12,261 nt of DNA from an uncultured Oscillospiraceae bacterium (lineage in GTDB: Bacteria > Bacillota_A > Clostridia > Oscillospirales > Oscillospiraceae). The translations under genes were made by a program, and so were the position numbers. Location: assembly GCA_900757695.1 (NCBI GenBank), contig CAAEOU010000102.1, forward strand, positions 1 to 12,261, written 5' to 3'. Each line of letters begins with the position of its first letter. Position 1 is the stretch's first letter. The notes below the pieces were generated by a model. The model was not told the DNA's origin. It worked only from the letters and a program-made list of their open reading frames with translations, and made no database searches. This document shows, one piece after another, positions 6,447-12,260 of the stretch.

Positions 6447-7616
6447 TTACAGTCCCTCCAAATAGGCCATCTGACGGCCCGTGTATTTGGCGGAAGCCCG
6501 GGCGATCTCCCTGCCGTCCAGATACAGCGGCGCTTCCAGCACCAGGTTTCCGGTAAATTGGGCGGTGGTCTGTGCCCCGGGCCGCTCCATGGCCCCCATG
6601 GCTTCCACAACGGTGCCCCCGCTGGGATCCAGCGCCGCCCGGCCCGTATCCCGGAGGGTCTGGGCGGACAGGGTCACGGCCTTCTGGGCCATGGGCGTTG
6701 CCATGGAGATGCCCTCGGCCATACCGGCGGGGATCATTTTGCCCACCTGATCCCGGAACACCCGGGAGGGGGAGTTGACCCCCAAGGAGCGCTTTGCCGC
6801 CGCCAATGCGTTCTGGGCCGCCGTCCGGGCGGCGGCGGTGATGAGATAGCTGCCCCCGTAGACGCCGGAGGCCACCCCGGCGGAGATGTTATAGCCCAGG
6901 CCGTACCAGCCCCCGATGTTCATGGCCCGCTGGGCGGAGAGGGCGGCGGCATAGGCCGCCTGCCCCATGGCCCCTGTGCCCCCGGAGATCCCGGCGGCGG
7001 CGGACTGGGCGGAAGCAAGCCCCGCCTGCCGGAATTGGGCTTTTGCACCGTTCCATGGGGTCAGCGCCGATGTCACCAGCCCCCGGGCGCCGCTTTGCAC
7101 CCCGGCTCGGCCCTGATTCATGCCCGTGGCCAGATTCCCGGCGTATTGGGCCCCCGCCTGCCGGAACTGGACGGCGGCGTTTTTGGCCTGATTCACCGCC
7201 GCCGTCACCAGCCGGGCAATGGCGGACTGGACGGCAGAGGACTGCTGCTGCACCCCGGATGCCATGGTGCCCGCCGCCCGGGCGGTCTGATTCATGGCCG
7301 TTTGCAGGCCGCTGAGGGAAGCGGCCGTCCGGCCTGCGGCGCTCTGCACCCCGGTCATGGCGCCGGAAATGCCCCCCTGCATCTGCCGTGCCGCCGTGGC
7401 GGCCTGCCCCATGGGGCCCGTGAGGGTTCCGGCAATGTTCAGCCGTCCCAGCTGTCCGGCCATATTGGAAATGGCCCCGCCGGCAGACTGGGCGGCGGAT
7501 GCCTGCCGGCTCATGGCCGTGGCGGCCTGCTGGGCCTTCTGCCGGGCCTGCTCCAATGCCGCCGTGAGGCCCGTGTCTCTGGCCTCGATCTCGATGATGA
7601 TTTTACCGTCAGCCAC
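6447..7616 (-). CDS. Tail tape measure protein, unusually short (389 aa, GTG start)
   Basis: Sets tail length and is threaded through the tube. It starts VADGKIIIEIEARDTGLTAA, the usual opening in Clostridia/Streptococcus phage tape measures, and has the characteristic late motif SLGVNSPSRVFRDQVGKMIP (277-296) and the C-terminal LYLDGREIARAS. The middle is Ala/Gln/Gly-rich helix with approximate 44-residue repeats marked by QFRQAG at 150-155 and 194-199. GTG at 7616 is chosen over the in-frame ATG at 7712 because AAAGGGGG (7623-7630) lies 6 nt upstream, the family N-terminus begins there, and it leaves only an 8-nt overlap with the Gp15 gene. Tape measures are commonly 600-1500 aa, so the size is notable. 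Confidence 0.87.
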   Translation of the reverse strand: MADGKIIIEIEARDTGLTAALEQARQKAQQAATAMSRQASAAQSAGGAISNMAGQLGRLNIAGTLTGPMGQAATAARQMQGGISGAMTGVQSAAGRTAASLSGLQTAMNQTARAAGTMASGVQQQSSAVQSAIARLVTAAVNQAKNAAVQFRQAGAQYAGNLATGMNQGRAGVQSGARGLVTSALTPWNGAKAQFRQAGLASAQSAAAGISGGTGAMGQAAYAAALSAQRAMNIGGWYGLGYNISAGVASGVYGGSYLITAAARTAAQNALAAAKRSLGVNSPSRVFRDQVGKMIPAGMAEGISMATPMAQKAVTLSAQTLRDTGRAALDPSGGTVVEAMGAMERPGAQTTAQFTGNLVLEAPLYLDGREIARASAKYTGRQMAYLEGL

Positions 7617-8172
7617 GGTGTTCCCCCTTTCCGTTCCGGGCGGCCCCGGCAATGATCTCGTCCAGATGCCGGAGATGTTCCCGGAGGGTCTCCTTTTTCT
7701 CCCCGATGGCATAGACCCGCCGGAGCCTGAAAAATTCCTCCCGCTGCTCCGGGGGCAGCTTCCCGGGATCCATGGTGCGGATCTCCGCCCGCCGCCGGAG
7801 GCCGGGCAGCATGAGCCCCTCCAGCAGGGCCATAAACCGCCACCAGTGGAGGGTCAGATGGGGGTCTTGGAGATCCATGCCGTATTTCTCCTGAAAGCCT
7901 GCGGTGATGGCATCCTGATCCCCAAGGAAATCATAGACGGCCTCACCGGCAGGCGGCATCTCCTCCATGGGCTCGTCCCTTCGGAGATAGAACCGCCGGA
8001 TGCCCTCCATGGCCGCCTCCCCGTCCCCGGGAATCTCCCCGGGGAACCAGAGGGTCAGGGCGGCGGAGCCGGTGAGCCGTCCCCGCCGGCACAGATTCCA
8101 GAACCGGAGCCCCGTGCGGAAGTCCGTGGAGATGGGATAGCATTTTCCGTGGATTTTCAGGGCATTTGGCAT
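7609..8172 (-). CDS. Gp15-family tail assembly chaperone (also C-terminal half of a -1 frameshift product)
   Basis: 187 aa from the ATG at 8172. Residues 80-120 (YDFLGDQDAITAGFQEKYGM, then LHWWRFMALLEGL) are the signature of the phage Gp15 family, encoded just before the tape measure gene. The C-terminal part is basic and helical. There is no convincing ribosome-binding site before the ATG (minus-strand bases CAGCCTGTGGCAT), and the frame stays open upstream to a slippery site in the preceding gene. The main product is therefore probably a fusion reached by -1 frameshifting, the equivalent of lambda gpGT. The two genes overlap by 16 nt. The role of wrapping the tape measure protein during tail assembly is inferred from this equivalence. 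Confidence 0.88.
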   Translation of the reverse strand: MPNALKIHGKCYPISTDFRTGLRFWNLCRRGRLTGSAALTLWFPGEIPGDGEAAMEGIRRFYLRRDEPMEEMPPAGEAVYDFLGDQDAITAGFQEKYGMDLQDPHLTLHWWRFMALLEGLMLPGLRRRAEIRTMDPGKLPPEQREEFFRLRRVYAIGEKKETLREHLRHLDEIIAGAARNGKGEHRG

Positions 8173-8513
8173 ATGCCACAGGCTGTACTGTCCATCCGCC
8201 CAGCCCCGGCGGCCCGGAGGTTTTTTTCCTTGCCCTCCCCGTAGGCGGCGATGACGAAGGCCGCCAGCTGCTCCGCCGCATAGCAGTCCTGCCGGTCCGA
8301 CCGGGAGAGAATCTTCTCGGTGTTCTCCCGGCCCAGAATGGGATACAGGGCCTCCATGGCGTGGCCGTAGTCCCCGGCCTCGTCCATGTTTTTTCCCATC
8401 TCCATGAGCAGCTGCTCCATATCGTCCCCCATGGGAATGGACACGGTAATGGGATCCTCTGCGAAGAACCGCAGCTCCAGCGTCCGGTCTAAAAACGTAA
8501 AATACTTTGCCAT
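8157..8513 (-). CDS. Tail assembly chaperone (gpG-like), contains -1 frameshift site
   Basis: 118 aa if translated without frameshifting. It opens MAKYFTFLDRTLELRFFAED, a strand-rich start typical of the first tail chaperone of Gram-positive siphophages, followed by helices (MEQLLMEMGKNMDEA and ENTEKILSRSD). Residues 96-98 (Glu-Lys-Asn) are encoded by GA-A-AAA-AAC, a canonical -1 slippery heptamer. Ribosomes that do not slip add 20 residues rich in Gly/Ala/Cys and stop at 8157; slipping ribosomes continue into Gp15. The start is preceded by AAGGAGGGG, which overlaps the stop of the tail tube gene. Function is assigned from position between the tail tube and tape measure genes and from the frameshift. 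Confidence 0.83.
   Translation of the reverse strand: MAKYFTFLDRTLELRFFAEDPITVSIPMGDDMEQLLMEMGKNMDEAGDYGHAMEALYPILGRENTEKILSRSDRQDCYAAEQLAAFVIAAYGEGKEKNLRAAGAGRMDSTACGICQMP
8220..8226 (-). promoter_or_regulatory. Programmed -1 ribosomal frameshift site A-AAA-AAC joining the tail chaperones
   Basis: On the minus strand the reading frame is AAG GAA AAA AAC CTC, so the heptamer is in the correct X-XXY-YYZ phase. After a -1 slip the base at 8220 is read twice and decoding continues PPGRRGWADGQYSLWH directly into the Gp15 ATG frame with no stop. The predicted fusion joins 8513..8220 to 8220..7609 and is 301 aa (98 + 16 + 187). A 6-bp hairpin (CTCCGG-GCCG-CCGGGG, one G-U pair) starts immediately after the heptamer, closer than the 5-9 nt spacing usual for stimulators, so it may or may not help. 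Such frameshifts between these two genes are well established in long-tailed phages. Confidence 0.85.
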
Positions 8514-8524
8514 ACTGCCCCTCC

Positions 8525-9025
8525 TTACGCCGCCGAATAGGTGTAGGCGGACACGGGGCCGCTGGATTTCAGCTCCACCTCAATATCCGCCGCCGAGGAT
8601 GCCCCGGCGCTGCCGTCATTTTTGACGATGACGGTGACGGTGCCGGTCTCCCCCTCCTTTGTGCCGCTGTGGAAGTACACATACCGGCGCTGGACGGCGC
8701 TGCCCTTGCCGAACTTGATGGCAAAGGAGCGGATAAAGTCCATAAAATCGTCGGAGATGTAGGCCTGACCGGAGATGGAAAACTTCCGCTGGGTGGAGGT
8801 CTTGATGGTGCTGTCCCCCTCATAGACGTAGCTCTTGTCGGTGGTCTTGGGGCTCAGCTCCGCCCCGTAGTCCTCCACATGGGCCCCCACATAGGTAAAT
8901 GTCCCCGGAGCCGCCGAGGCCGAAGGGGTCTCGGAGCAGTCGAGACCCAGCACCATGTCCCGGCCCACATACTCGCCGGTGGCGGATGCGGCTGTGACCT
9001 TTTCCATGTATTCCTTGATTGTCAT
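8525..9025 (-). CDS. Major tail tube protein
   Basis: 166 aa. It begins MTIKEYMEKVTAASATGEYV and has the strand-rich layout of Firmicutes phage tail tube proteins: FTYVGAHVEDYGAELSPKTT (43-62), SYVYEGDSTIKTSTQRKFSI, then FGKGSAVQRRYVYFHSG and TVTVIVKNDG near the C-terminus. The protein polymerises as stacked hexameric rings around the tape measure. The position between tail terminator and chaperone genes fits. The start has a strong AAAGGAG (9033-9039), and the gene is separated from the upstream genes by the 472-bp gap. The family assignment rests on position, length and fold-like pattern more than on a unique motif. Confidence 0.82.
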   Translation of the reverse strand: MTIKEYMEKVTAASATGEYVGRDMVLGLDCSETPSASAAPGTFTYVGAHVEDYGAELSPKTTDKSYVYEGDSTIKTSTQRKFSISGQAYISDDFMDFIRSFAIKFGKGSAVQRRYVYFHSGTKEGETGTVTVIVKNDGSAGASSAADIEVELKSSGPVSAYTYSAA

Positions 9026-9132
9026 ATGTGTTCTCCTTTCATTGCGCTTGATGTTGTGCTAATTGGATTGGGCGGGGAGCGCTGAAGCTGACTAATTTGC
9101 ACTGCACATCTCTTGTATCTTGCCGCTTTCCC

Positions 9133-9224
9133 GATCCAACGCCCGCCGGGGGCACCATCTTTCTTCTCGTGAAGAAAGATAGTGGAGAAAGACACGCCAA
9201 GGGGCCTGCGGGCCCCATTGGATC
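9133..9224. repeat. Two-hairpin repeat module, copy 1
   Basis: It is bounded by GATCCAA (9133-9139) and TTGGATC (9218-9224). Hairpin I is perfect: ATCTTTCTTC (9157-9166), loop TCGT, GAAGAAAGAT (9171-9180). After a spacer containing GGAGAAAGACACG comes hairpin II: CCAAGGGGCC (9197-9206), loop TGCG, GGCCCC then a bulged A then TTGG (9211-9221). The arrangement and the GAAAGA/CCAAGGGG core recur at 12122-12219. Neither hairpin is followed by a T-tract, so a plain terminator is unlikely. Confidence 0.6.
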
Positions 9225-9419
9225 CCCGGGGTAATGTTTTATTGTGATTTGACGAATCGGTGCAGTACGTGTTCGCCCGACCAGACCGCCCGAATTTTAA
9301 TCAGAGGCGGCGTGCTGACGCACTGCTTCCGCCTCTTCGTGCCTACTGCGGGTGCCGAGGGAACTTTGGGGGTTGTGCAATGTATGCCCAATGGTGGGCA
9401 GTCCTGTTCGGAACGCACC

Positions 9420-9435
9420 AAAGCCTCCCTTGTGC
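9420..9435 (+). repeat. Solitary terminus of the MITE-like element
   Basis: AAAGCCTCCCTTGTGC matches the left end of the element at 5145-5160 (AAAGCCGCCCTTGTGC) at 15 of 16 bases, in the same orientation. The sequence that follows (CGTGCAGAAC) does not continue the element, so this looks like a truncated or solo end left by deletion or incomplete insertion. Confidence 0.5.
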
Positions 9436-9497
9436 CGTGCAGAACTGCGTCCCGTCTCCATTACCTTCTCAGGCTCGTCACCGCTCCCCGTCCGGCT

Positions 9498-9932
9498 CTA
9501 TACTTCCTTCCCCCCCGGCGCCGCCTGAAAATACACCATCCGCAGCTCCACCTGATAGCGCCCCATGCCGCCGTCCCCGGCCTCCATCACATAGCCCCCA
9601 TCGGTGGCCGTCAGCGACAGGCAGAGGGCGTCCTCTCCCAGCTCCGGCAGCTCGCCCCGGCGGTTTTTCTCCCGGAGCCACCGGTCAAAATCCCGGAACC
9701 ACCGGAGATTTTCCCGCTGGCTGTCCACATCCGCCCCGAAGTACCGGCGCACCCCAAGGGCATAGATCTCCTGCCGCCGCTGGCCGCCGTCCATGTACTC
9801 CGTCAGCACCGAGCCCCCGGGGGATGGGGCAAGGCTGAAGCTCCCCGGCTCCCCGGGGAGATAGTCCAGATGCAGGGTCTTTCCGGCGATCAGGGGACAC
9901 GCCCCCAGAAAGCGCCTGATTCCCGCTTCCAT
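9498..9932 (-). CDS. Tail terminator / tail completion-like protein
   Basis: 144 aa. MEAGIRRFLGACPLIAGKTL, then DYLPGEPGSFSLAP, TEYMDGGQRRQEIYALGVRR and NLRWFRDFDRWLREKN follow the pattern of the minor capsid/tail-terminator protein encoded last in the neck cluster of many Firmicutes siphophages (hydrophobic start, 'dYL...', 'Y.dG...kq..f', 'N..f...f..Wi', 'LP.L', then a 'YQ..l.m.Y' end, here RYQVELRMVYF). The family's role is to cap the tail tube and contact the neck. The ATG at 9932 shares its A with the upstream TGA (TGATG), and GGGAGG lies in the upstream gene's last codons. Family match by pattern, function by synteny. Confidence 0.75.
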   Translation of the reverse strand: MEAGIRRFLGACPLIAGKTLHLDYLPGEPGSFSLAPSPGGSVLTEYMDGGQRRQEIYALGVRRYFGADVDSQRENLRWFRDFDRWLREKNRRGELPELGEDALCLSLTATDGGYVMEAGDGGMGRYQVELRMVYFQAAPGGKEV

Positions 9933-10276
9933 CAATCGGTTCCTCCCTTCATGGCTTTCTTTCCGTCCTCCGCCACCGCCGCCCCCTCTGCGGCCATCAT
10001 CCGCCGGTCCCAGTACCGGCCCCGCTGGGCCTCGGCGTGGTGATAGGGAAGATGATATTGGGCGGCCGCATAGGGCATGGTGTAGGTAATGGCGCTGCCG
10101 TCTCCGGCGGCGGTGCCGGAAGCCCGGAGCGCGCCGGTGTCCAGCGGCACATAGGCCCCGCAGCGCCCCAGGGCCGACCGGCACAGGGCCTTCTGTACCC
10201 GTCCCCCGGGGCCAAGGCCAAGGGAACTTTTGATTTTCTCCGGTTCCAGCTGAACACTTACCCGAAGTGCCATCAT
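9932..10276 (-). CDS. Minor capsid / neck protein (Minor_capsid_2-like)
   Basis: 114 aa. Key signatures: VSVQLEPEKIKSSLGLGPGG, RVQKALCRSAL, then AYVPLDTGALRASG (41-54), TYTMPYAAAQY (65-75) and RYWDRRMMA near 88-95. The 'yVP..tGaLr.sg' plus 'PYA.yqy' and 'fW..RM' pattern is that of Minor_capsid_2-type proteins of Gram-positive phages, related to HK97 gp10-like neck proteins. Two ATGs are adjacent: 10276 gives a 4-nt overlap with the upstream stop and sits 5 nt from GGTGGAG; 10273 is the alternative, two-residue-neutral except for one Met. The protein probably sits at the head-tail interface. Confidence 0.8.
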   Translation of the reverse strand: MMALRVSVQLEPEKIKSSLGLGPGGRVQKALCRSALGRCGAYVPLDTGALRASGTAAGDGSAITYTMPYAAAQYHLPYHHAEAQRGRYWDRRMMAAEGAAVAEDGKKAMKGGTD

Positions 10277-10674
10277 CCGGTCTCCACCTCCCAGTGATCC
10301 ATGGCGGTGCCGTACCGCCGCTCCGTAACGGTCTTTACACGCCGGGCCTCGGGCACCGCCTGCCGGAGCTCCCCGGTGAAGGCCCCTTGTGGAAATACCC
10401 CCGGGGCAATAAAGTCCCCGGGCAGGAGGGTAAACAGGCCGGTCTTGTCCGCTGCGGCCTCCAGCTGTGCCCGGCTCCGCCGTCCGCCCCGGAGGGGAAT
10501 CCGGAGAGAAAGGCCGGGGGAATCTCCCCCGACCCCGGCAGCGGTGAGGTGCTCCGCCGCCGTCTCCCGATAAAAAACGCCGGTGAGCACCGTGCCCTGC
10601 CATTGGGCGGGCTGATCGGTGCCGTACCGGCTGTAGACGGTGATGTCCCGTCCCATCATGGTATTTCTGCTCAT
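10273..10674 (-). CDS. Head closure / minor structural protein of the neck
   Basis: 133 aa from ATG at 10674 (MSRNTMMGRDITVYSRYGTD), chosen for the ATGA overlap with the connector gene; the frame remains open further upstream but into another gene. The C-terminus YGTAMDHWEVETG resembles the 'dnr.gs...HW.v.g' end of small minor head proteins encoded third after the capsid gene in Firmicutes phages, and LLPGDFIAPGVF the 'Gd.iv.G' segment before it. These are usually DUF-level families thought to be head-closure (stopper) proteins. Exact family uncertain, position clear. The ribosome-binding site is weak (GGGGGTGG), so coupling to the upstream gene is likely. Confidence 0.68.
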   Translation of the reverse strand: MSRNTMMGRDITVYSRYGTDQPAQWQGTVLTGVFYRETAAEHLTAAGVGGDSPGLSLRIPLRGGRRSRAQLEAAADKTGLFTLLPGDFIAPGVFPQGAFTGELRQAVPEARRVKTVTERRYGTAMDHWEVETG

Positions 10675-11021
10675 TGGGGCCACCCCCGATAGAGCAGGGG
10701 CGACCCGGAGAGATACCGGCGGACGATGTCCCCGGCCTGCTGTGCCTGAGATCGTCCCCCGGCGGGGTCCCGGTATTCCTGCTTCCAGTCCCCTACACTC
10801 TGGCTCTGGAGCCTTGCCCCCGCCTCCTGCCCCCGGAGCCACTCCAGCAGGGCGGAAAAGCAGGGGAGCATGTCCCCCTCCGCCGTATCCATGGTCTGTA
10901 CCTTCCCCATGGTCTCCCCCAAAAGATACCCCCATGCCATGGGGGCCAGACGGGCAAGGTCATCGCCGGTAATGCCGCCCCCTGCGGCGGTGTAGGCGGC
11001 AGTCAGTGTAGATAATGTCAT
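10671..11021 (-). CDS. Head-tail connector, gp6-like adaptor
   Basis: 116 aa, starting MTLSTLTAAYTAAGGGITGD. The start at 11021 lies 4 nt after the capsid TAA; in-frame upstream codons would run through the capsid gene. SQSVGDWKQEY near 73-83 and the C-terminal DIVRRYLSGSPLLYRGWPQ match the pattern '...s..vGd.s..y ... i...yLs.tgLlYRG' of small gp6-like connector proteins following the major capsid gene. It would form the ring below the portal that leads DNA into the neck. The alpha-helical composition and size agree with this family. Confidence 0.8.
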   Translation of the reverse strand: MTLSTLTAAYTAAGGGITGDDLARLAPMAWGYLLGETMGKVQTMDTAEGDMLPCFSALLEWLRGQEAGARLQSQSVGDWKQEYRDPAGGRSQAQQAGDIVRRYLSGSPLLYRGWPQ

Positions 11022-11025
11022 GATC

Positions 11026-11928
11026 TTACGCCTTGCTGTGGACGTAAACGCCCGCAGCCTTATTCTGGTACACCTTTGCCACACCCACATTGTGGTAGCC
11101 GAACTTGTAGGCATCGGCGTCCGGGTTGCCCTGGGGGGTGATGATCTTGGGGGCCACATGCTTCTGGAACTGGATCACGGCGGGCTTGTGGATCACCATA
11201 AAGTTGATGTCCTTGCCATCCGACGCCTTGGCGTAGCCGCCGGCGGTCTCATCGGTGGAGGTGGGCGCCTCACCGGTGCCCCCGGTGATAACCTTGCCGG
11301 ACTTCTGGGCGATCTTGGTGTAGAACCGGGTCTGGGGCACGTCCACCACGGCGGCGAATCGGGCCAGCACCTCCCGGCTCTTGGTGGTGTCCATGTCGGA
11401 GATCAGGCCGTGGAGGGTGGGGGTGATGTAGAGATAGCGCTCGGTAAGGGGCACCTCGTCCTCGTCCATCTTGGTCACTGCCGCACGAATGGCCGCCACT
11501 GCCGCCTCCCCGGTGGCAAGGGTGCCGGTGGCCTTGGAGACCCCGGCGGCGGAGGCATAGGAGGAAAGGCGGAAGGCGTCCAGCTCCGGCACCACCTTGG
11601 TGCGGATGAACTCCCCGGCCAGACGGCCGAAGGCAATGCCTGCGGTTTCGAGATCGTCCATGGTGTCCACGGTGAACATGCGGCCACGGTCAAAGTTGCA
11701 GGTGACGGTCTCGTTGGTAAGGGTCACATCGCCCTCCACATAGCCGCTGTTGCGGCTGTAGTCCCCAAGGCCCTGCATGGCCATCATGGGGATAATCAGC
11801 TCGTTGGCGTTGGCCCCCTGCCGGGCCAGCTCGCTCTGACCGTCCAGAATGGCGGTGAGGGAGGACAGCTGATAGGTCTCGTCCAGCAGAGGGACAAACT
11901 GCTTTGCCAGTGCAATGGTGTTGTTCAT
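11026..11928 (-). CDS. Major capsid protein (HK97-fold, P22-coat-like type of Firmicutes phages)
   Basis: 300 aa. It opens MNNTIALAKQFVPLLDETYQ and carries the conserved motifs of this capsid family: QGANANELIIPMMAMQGLGD (37-56), YSRNSGYVEGDVTLTNETVT, FDRGRMFTVDTMDDLETAGI, then RTKVVPELDAFRLS, FMVIHKPAVIQFQKHVAPKI and the end YHNVGVAKVYQNKAAGVYVH. There is no long N-terminal delta domain in this gene, so any scaffold would be separate and upstream, outside the window. The start is preceded by AAAGGAG (11938-11944). Upstream lies a repeat-bearing gap with a short stem close to the ribosome-binding site, so this gene may have its own leader. Confidence 0.93.
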   Translation of the reverse strand: MNNTIALAKQFVPLLDETYQLSSLTAILDGQSELARQGANANELIIPMMAMQGLGDYSRNSGYVEGDVTLTNETVTCNFDRGRMFTVDTMDDLETAGIAFGRLAGEFIRTKVVPELDAFRLSSYASAAGVSKATGTLATGEAAVAAIRAAVTKMDEDEVPLTERYLYITPTLHGLISDMDTTKSREVLARFAAVVDVPQTRFYTKIAQKSGKVITGGTGEAPTSTDETAGGYAKASDGKDINFMVIHKPAVIQFQKHVAPKIITPQGNPDADAYKFGYHNVGVAKVYQNKAAGVYVHSKA

Positions 11929-11952
11929 AAATGATTGCTCCTTTCAATGTGG

Positions 11953-11967
11953 ATGCCCAAGGGGCAT
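11953..11967 (-). promoter_or_regulatory. Short 5'-leader stem next to the capsid ribosome-binding site
   Basis: ATGCCC (11953-11958) and GGGCAT (11962-11967) form a perfect 6-bp stem with a 3-nt loop, 8 nt upstream of the AAAGGAG of the major capsid gene. A stem at this distance could protect the mRNA 5' region or set ribosome access. This is inference; chance occurrence is possible in such GC-rich sequence. Confidence 0.3.
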
Positions 11968-12072
11968 GCGTGTGTTCCTGATGATGCTTCCATGGTGCCC
12001 TTTTACCGGTGCAAGTTGACCACCTCCAGTCCGTTTCCCTTCCCTATCCCTTCCCTGTAATGAATCTTGCTT

Positions 12073-12096
12073 CCGGTTTTAACCGGGGACTTTTTT
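12073..12096 (+). terminator. Possible weak intrinsic terminator on the plus strand
   Basis: CCGGT-TTTA-ACCGG (12073-12086) is a 5-bp stem that can be extended with T-G pairs, followed after GGAC by six T residues on the plus strand. It would stop antisense transcription, opposite to the operon. The short stem and 4-nt gap before the T-run make it weak, and no plus-strand gene feeds into it. Confidence 0.22.
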
Positions 12097-12121
12097 CTAA
12101 AATCCTACCGCTGATCCCTCC

Positions 12122-12219
12122 GGGGGCCCTATTTCTGTGTTGACAGAAATAGGGGAAAGAGTCCCCCAAGGGGACTTCCTTCGGGCGCAATCACGGGCCC
12201 TTCGCCCAATAGGGGCCCC
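12122..12219. repeat. Two-hairpin repeat module, copy 2, with outer inverted repeat
   Basis: GGGGCCCTATT (12123-12133) and AATAGGGGCCCC (12208-12219) are outer inverted repeats differing by one C. Hairpin I is perfect over 12 bp: CCCTATTTCTGT (12127-12138), loop GTTG, ACAGAAATAGGG (12143-12154). Then GAAAGA leads into hairpin II, AGTCCCC (12160-12166), loop CAA, GGGGACT (12170-12176). The order and the GAAAGA...CCAAGGGG core match 9133-9224, while stem I sequences differ completely. Because CCCTATT can pair with either AATAGGG copy, two exclusive folds are possible. Confidence 0.6.
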
Positions 12220-12260
12220 AGCGAAGCCCAGCATAAGCGGGTTCGCTGGGGGGAGGAGGA
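12212..12260 (+). repeat. 49-bp hairpin repeat, copy 2 (inverted relative to 5367-5415)
   Basis: 44 of 49 bases match the minus-strand copy at 5367-5415. Arms CCCCAGCGAA (12216-12225) and TTCGCTGGGG (12242-12251) are perfectly complementary here, while the other copy has a G-T wobble at one pair, so the stem is kept. It ends in GGAGGAGGA at the window edge and shares GGGGCCCC with the outer inverted repeat of the preceding module. Confidence 0.75.

Larger units (their letters stand above)
9026..9497. other. Non-coding gap between the tail terminator and tail tube genes
   Basis: 472 bp without a supported gene. It includes the ribosome-binding site of the tail tube gene (9033-9039), the two-hairpin module (9133-9224), a solitary copy of the MITE-like terminus (9420-9435), and CGTCACCGCTCCCC (9476-9489), which also occurs at 5460-5473. 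Weak arms GCGCT (9044-9048) and AGCGC (9078-9082) could form a leader stem upstream of the tail tube start. No convincing minus-strand promoter was recognised by eye. Confidence 0.65.

Noticed and set aside
6207..7655. Long plus-strand open frame opposite the tape measure and Dit genes
   Set aside because: Low-complexity Gly/Pro/His composition, spans the antisense of two recognised genes and has no plausible start signal.
7617..7712. Upstream ATG at 7712 as the tape measure start
   Set aside because: It would add 32 residues unlike the family (Arg/Pro/Gly-rich) and overlap Gp15 by over 100 nt. The GTG at 7616 has a well-spaced AAAGGGGG and the family N-terminus.
9157..9180. Perfect hairpin as an intrinsic terminator after the tail terminator gene
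   Set aside because: No T-tract follows on either strand; on the minus strand it is followed by GGTGCCCCCGG. It fits better as part of the repeat module.
11929..12050. Sigma-70 promoter for the capsid gene
   Set aside because: Candidate hexamers on the minus strand (such as TTGCAC near 12016) lack a convincing -10 partner at 16-18 nt, so I did not annotate one.
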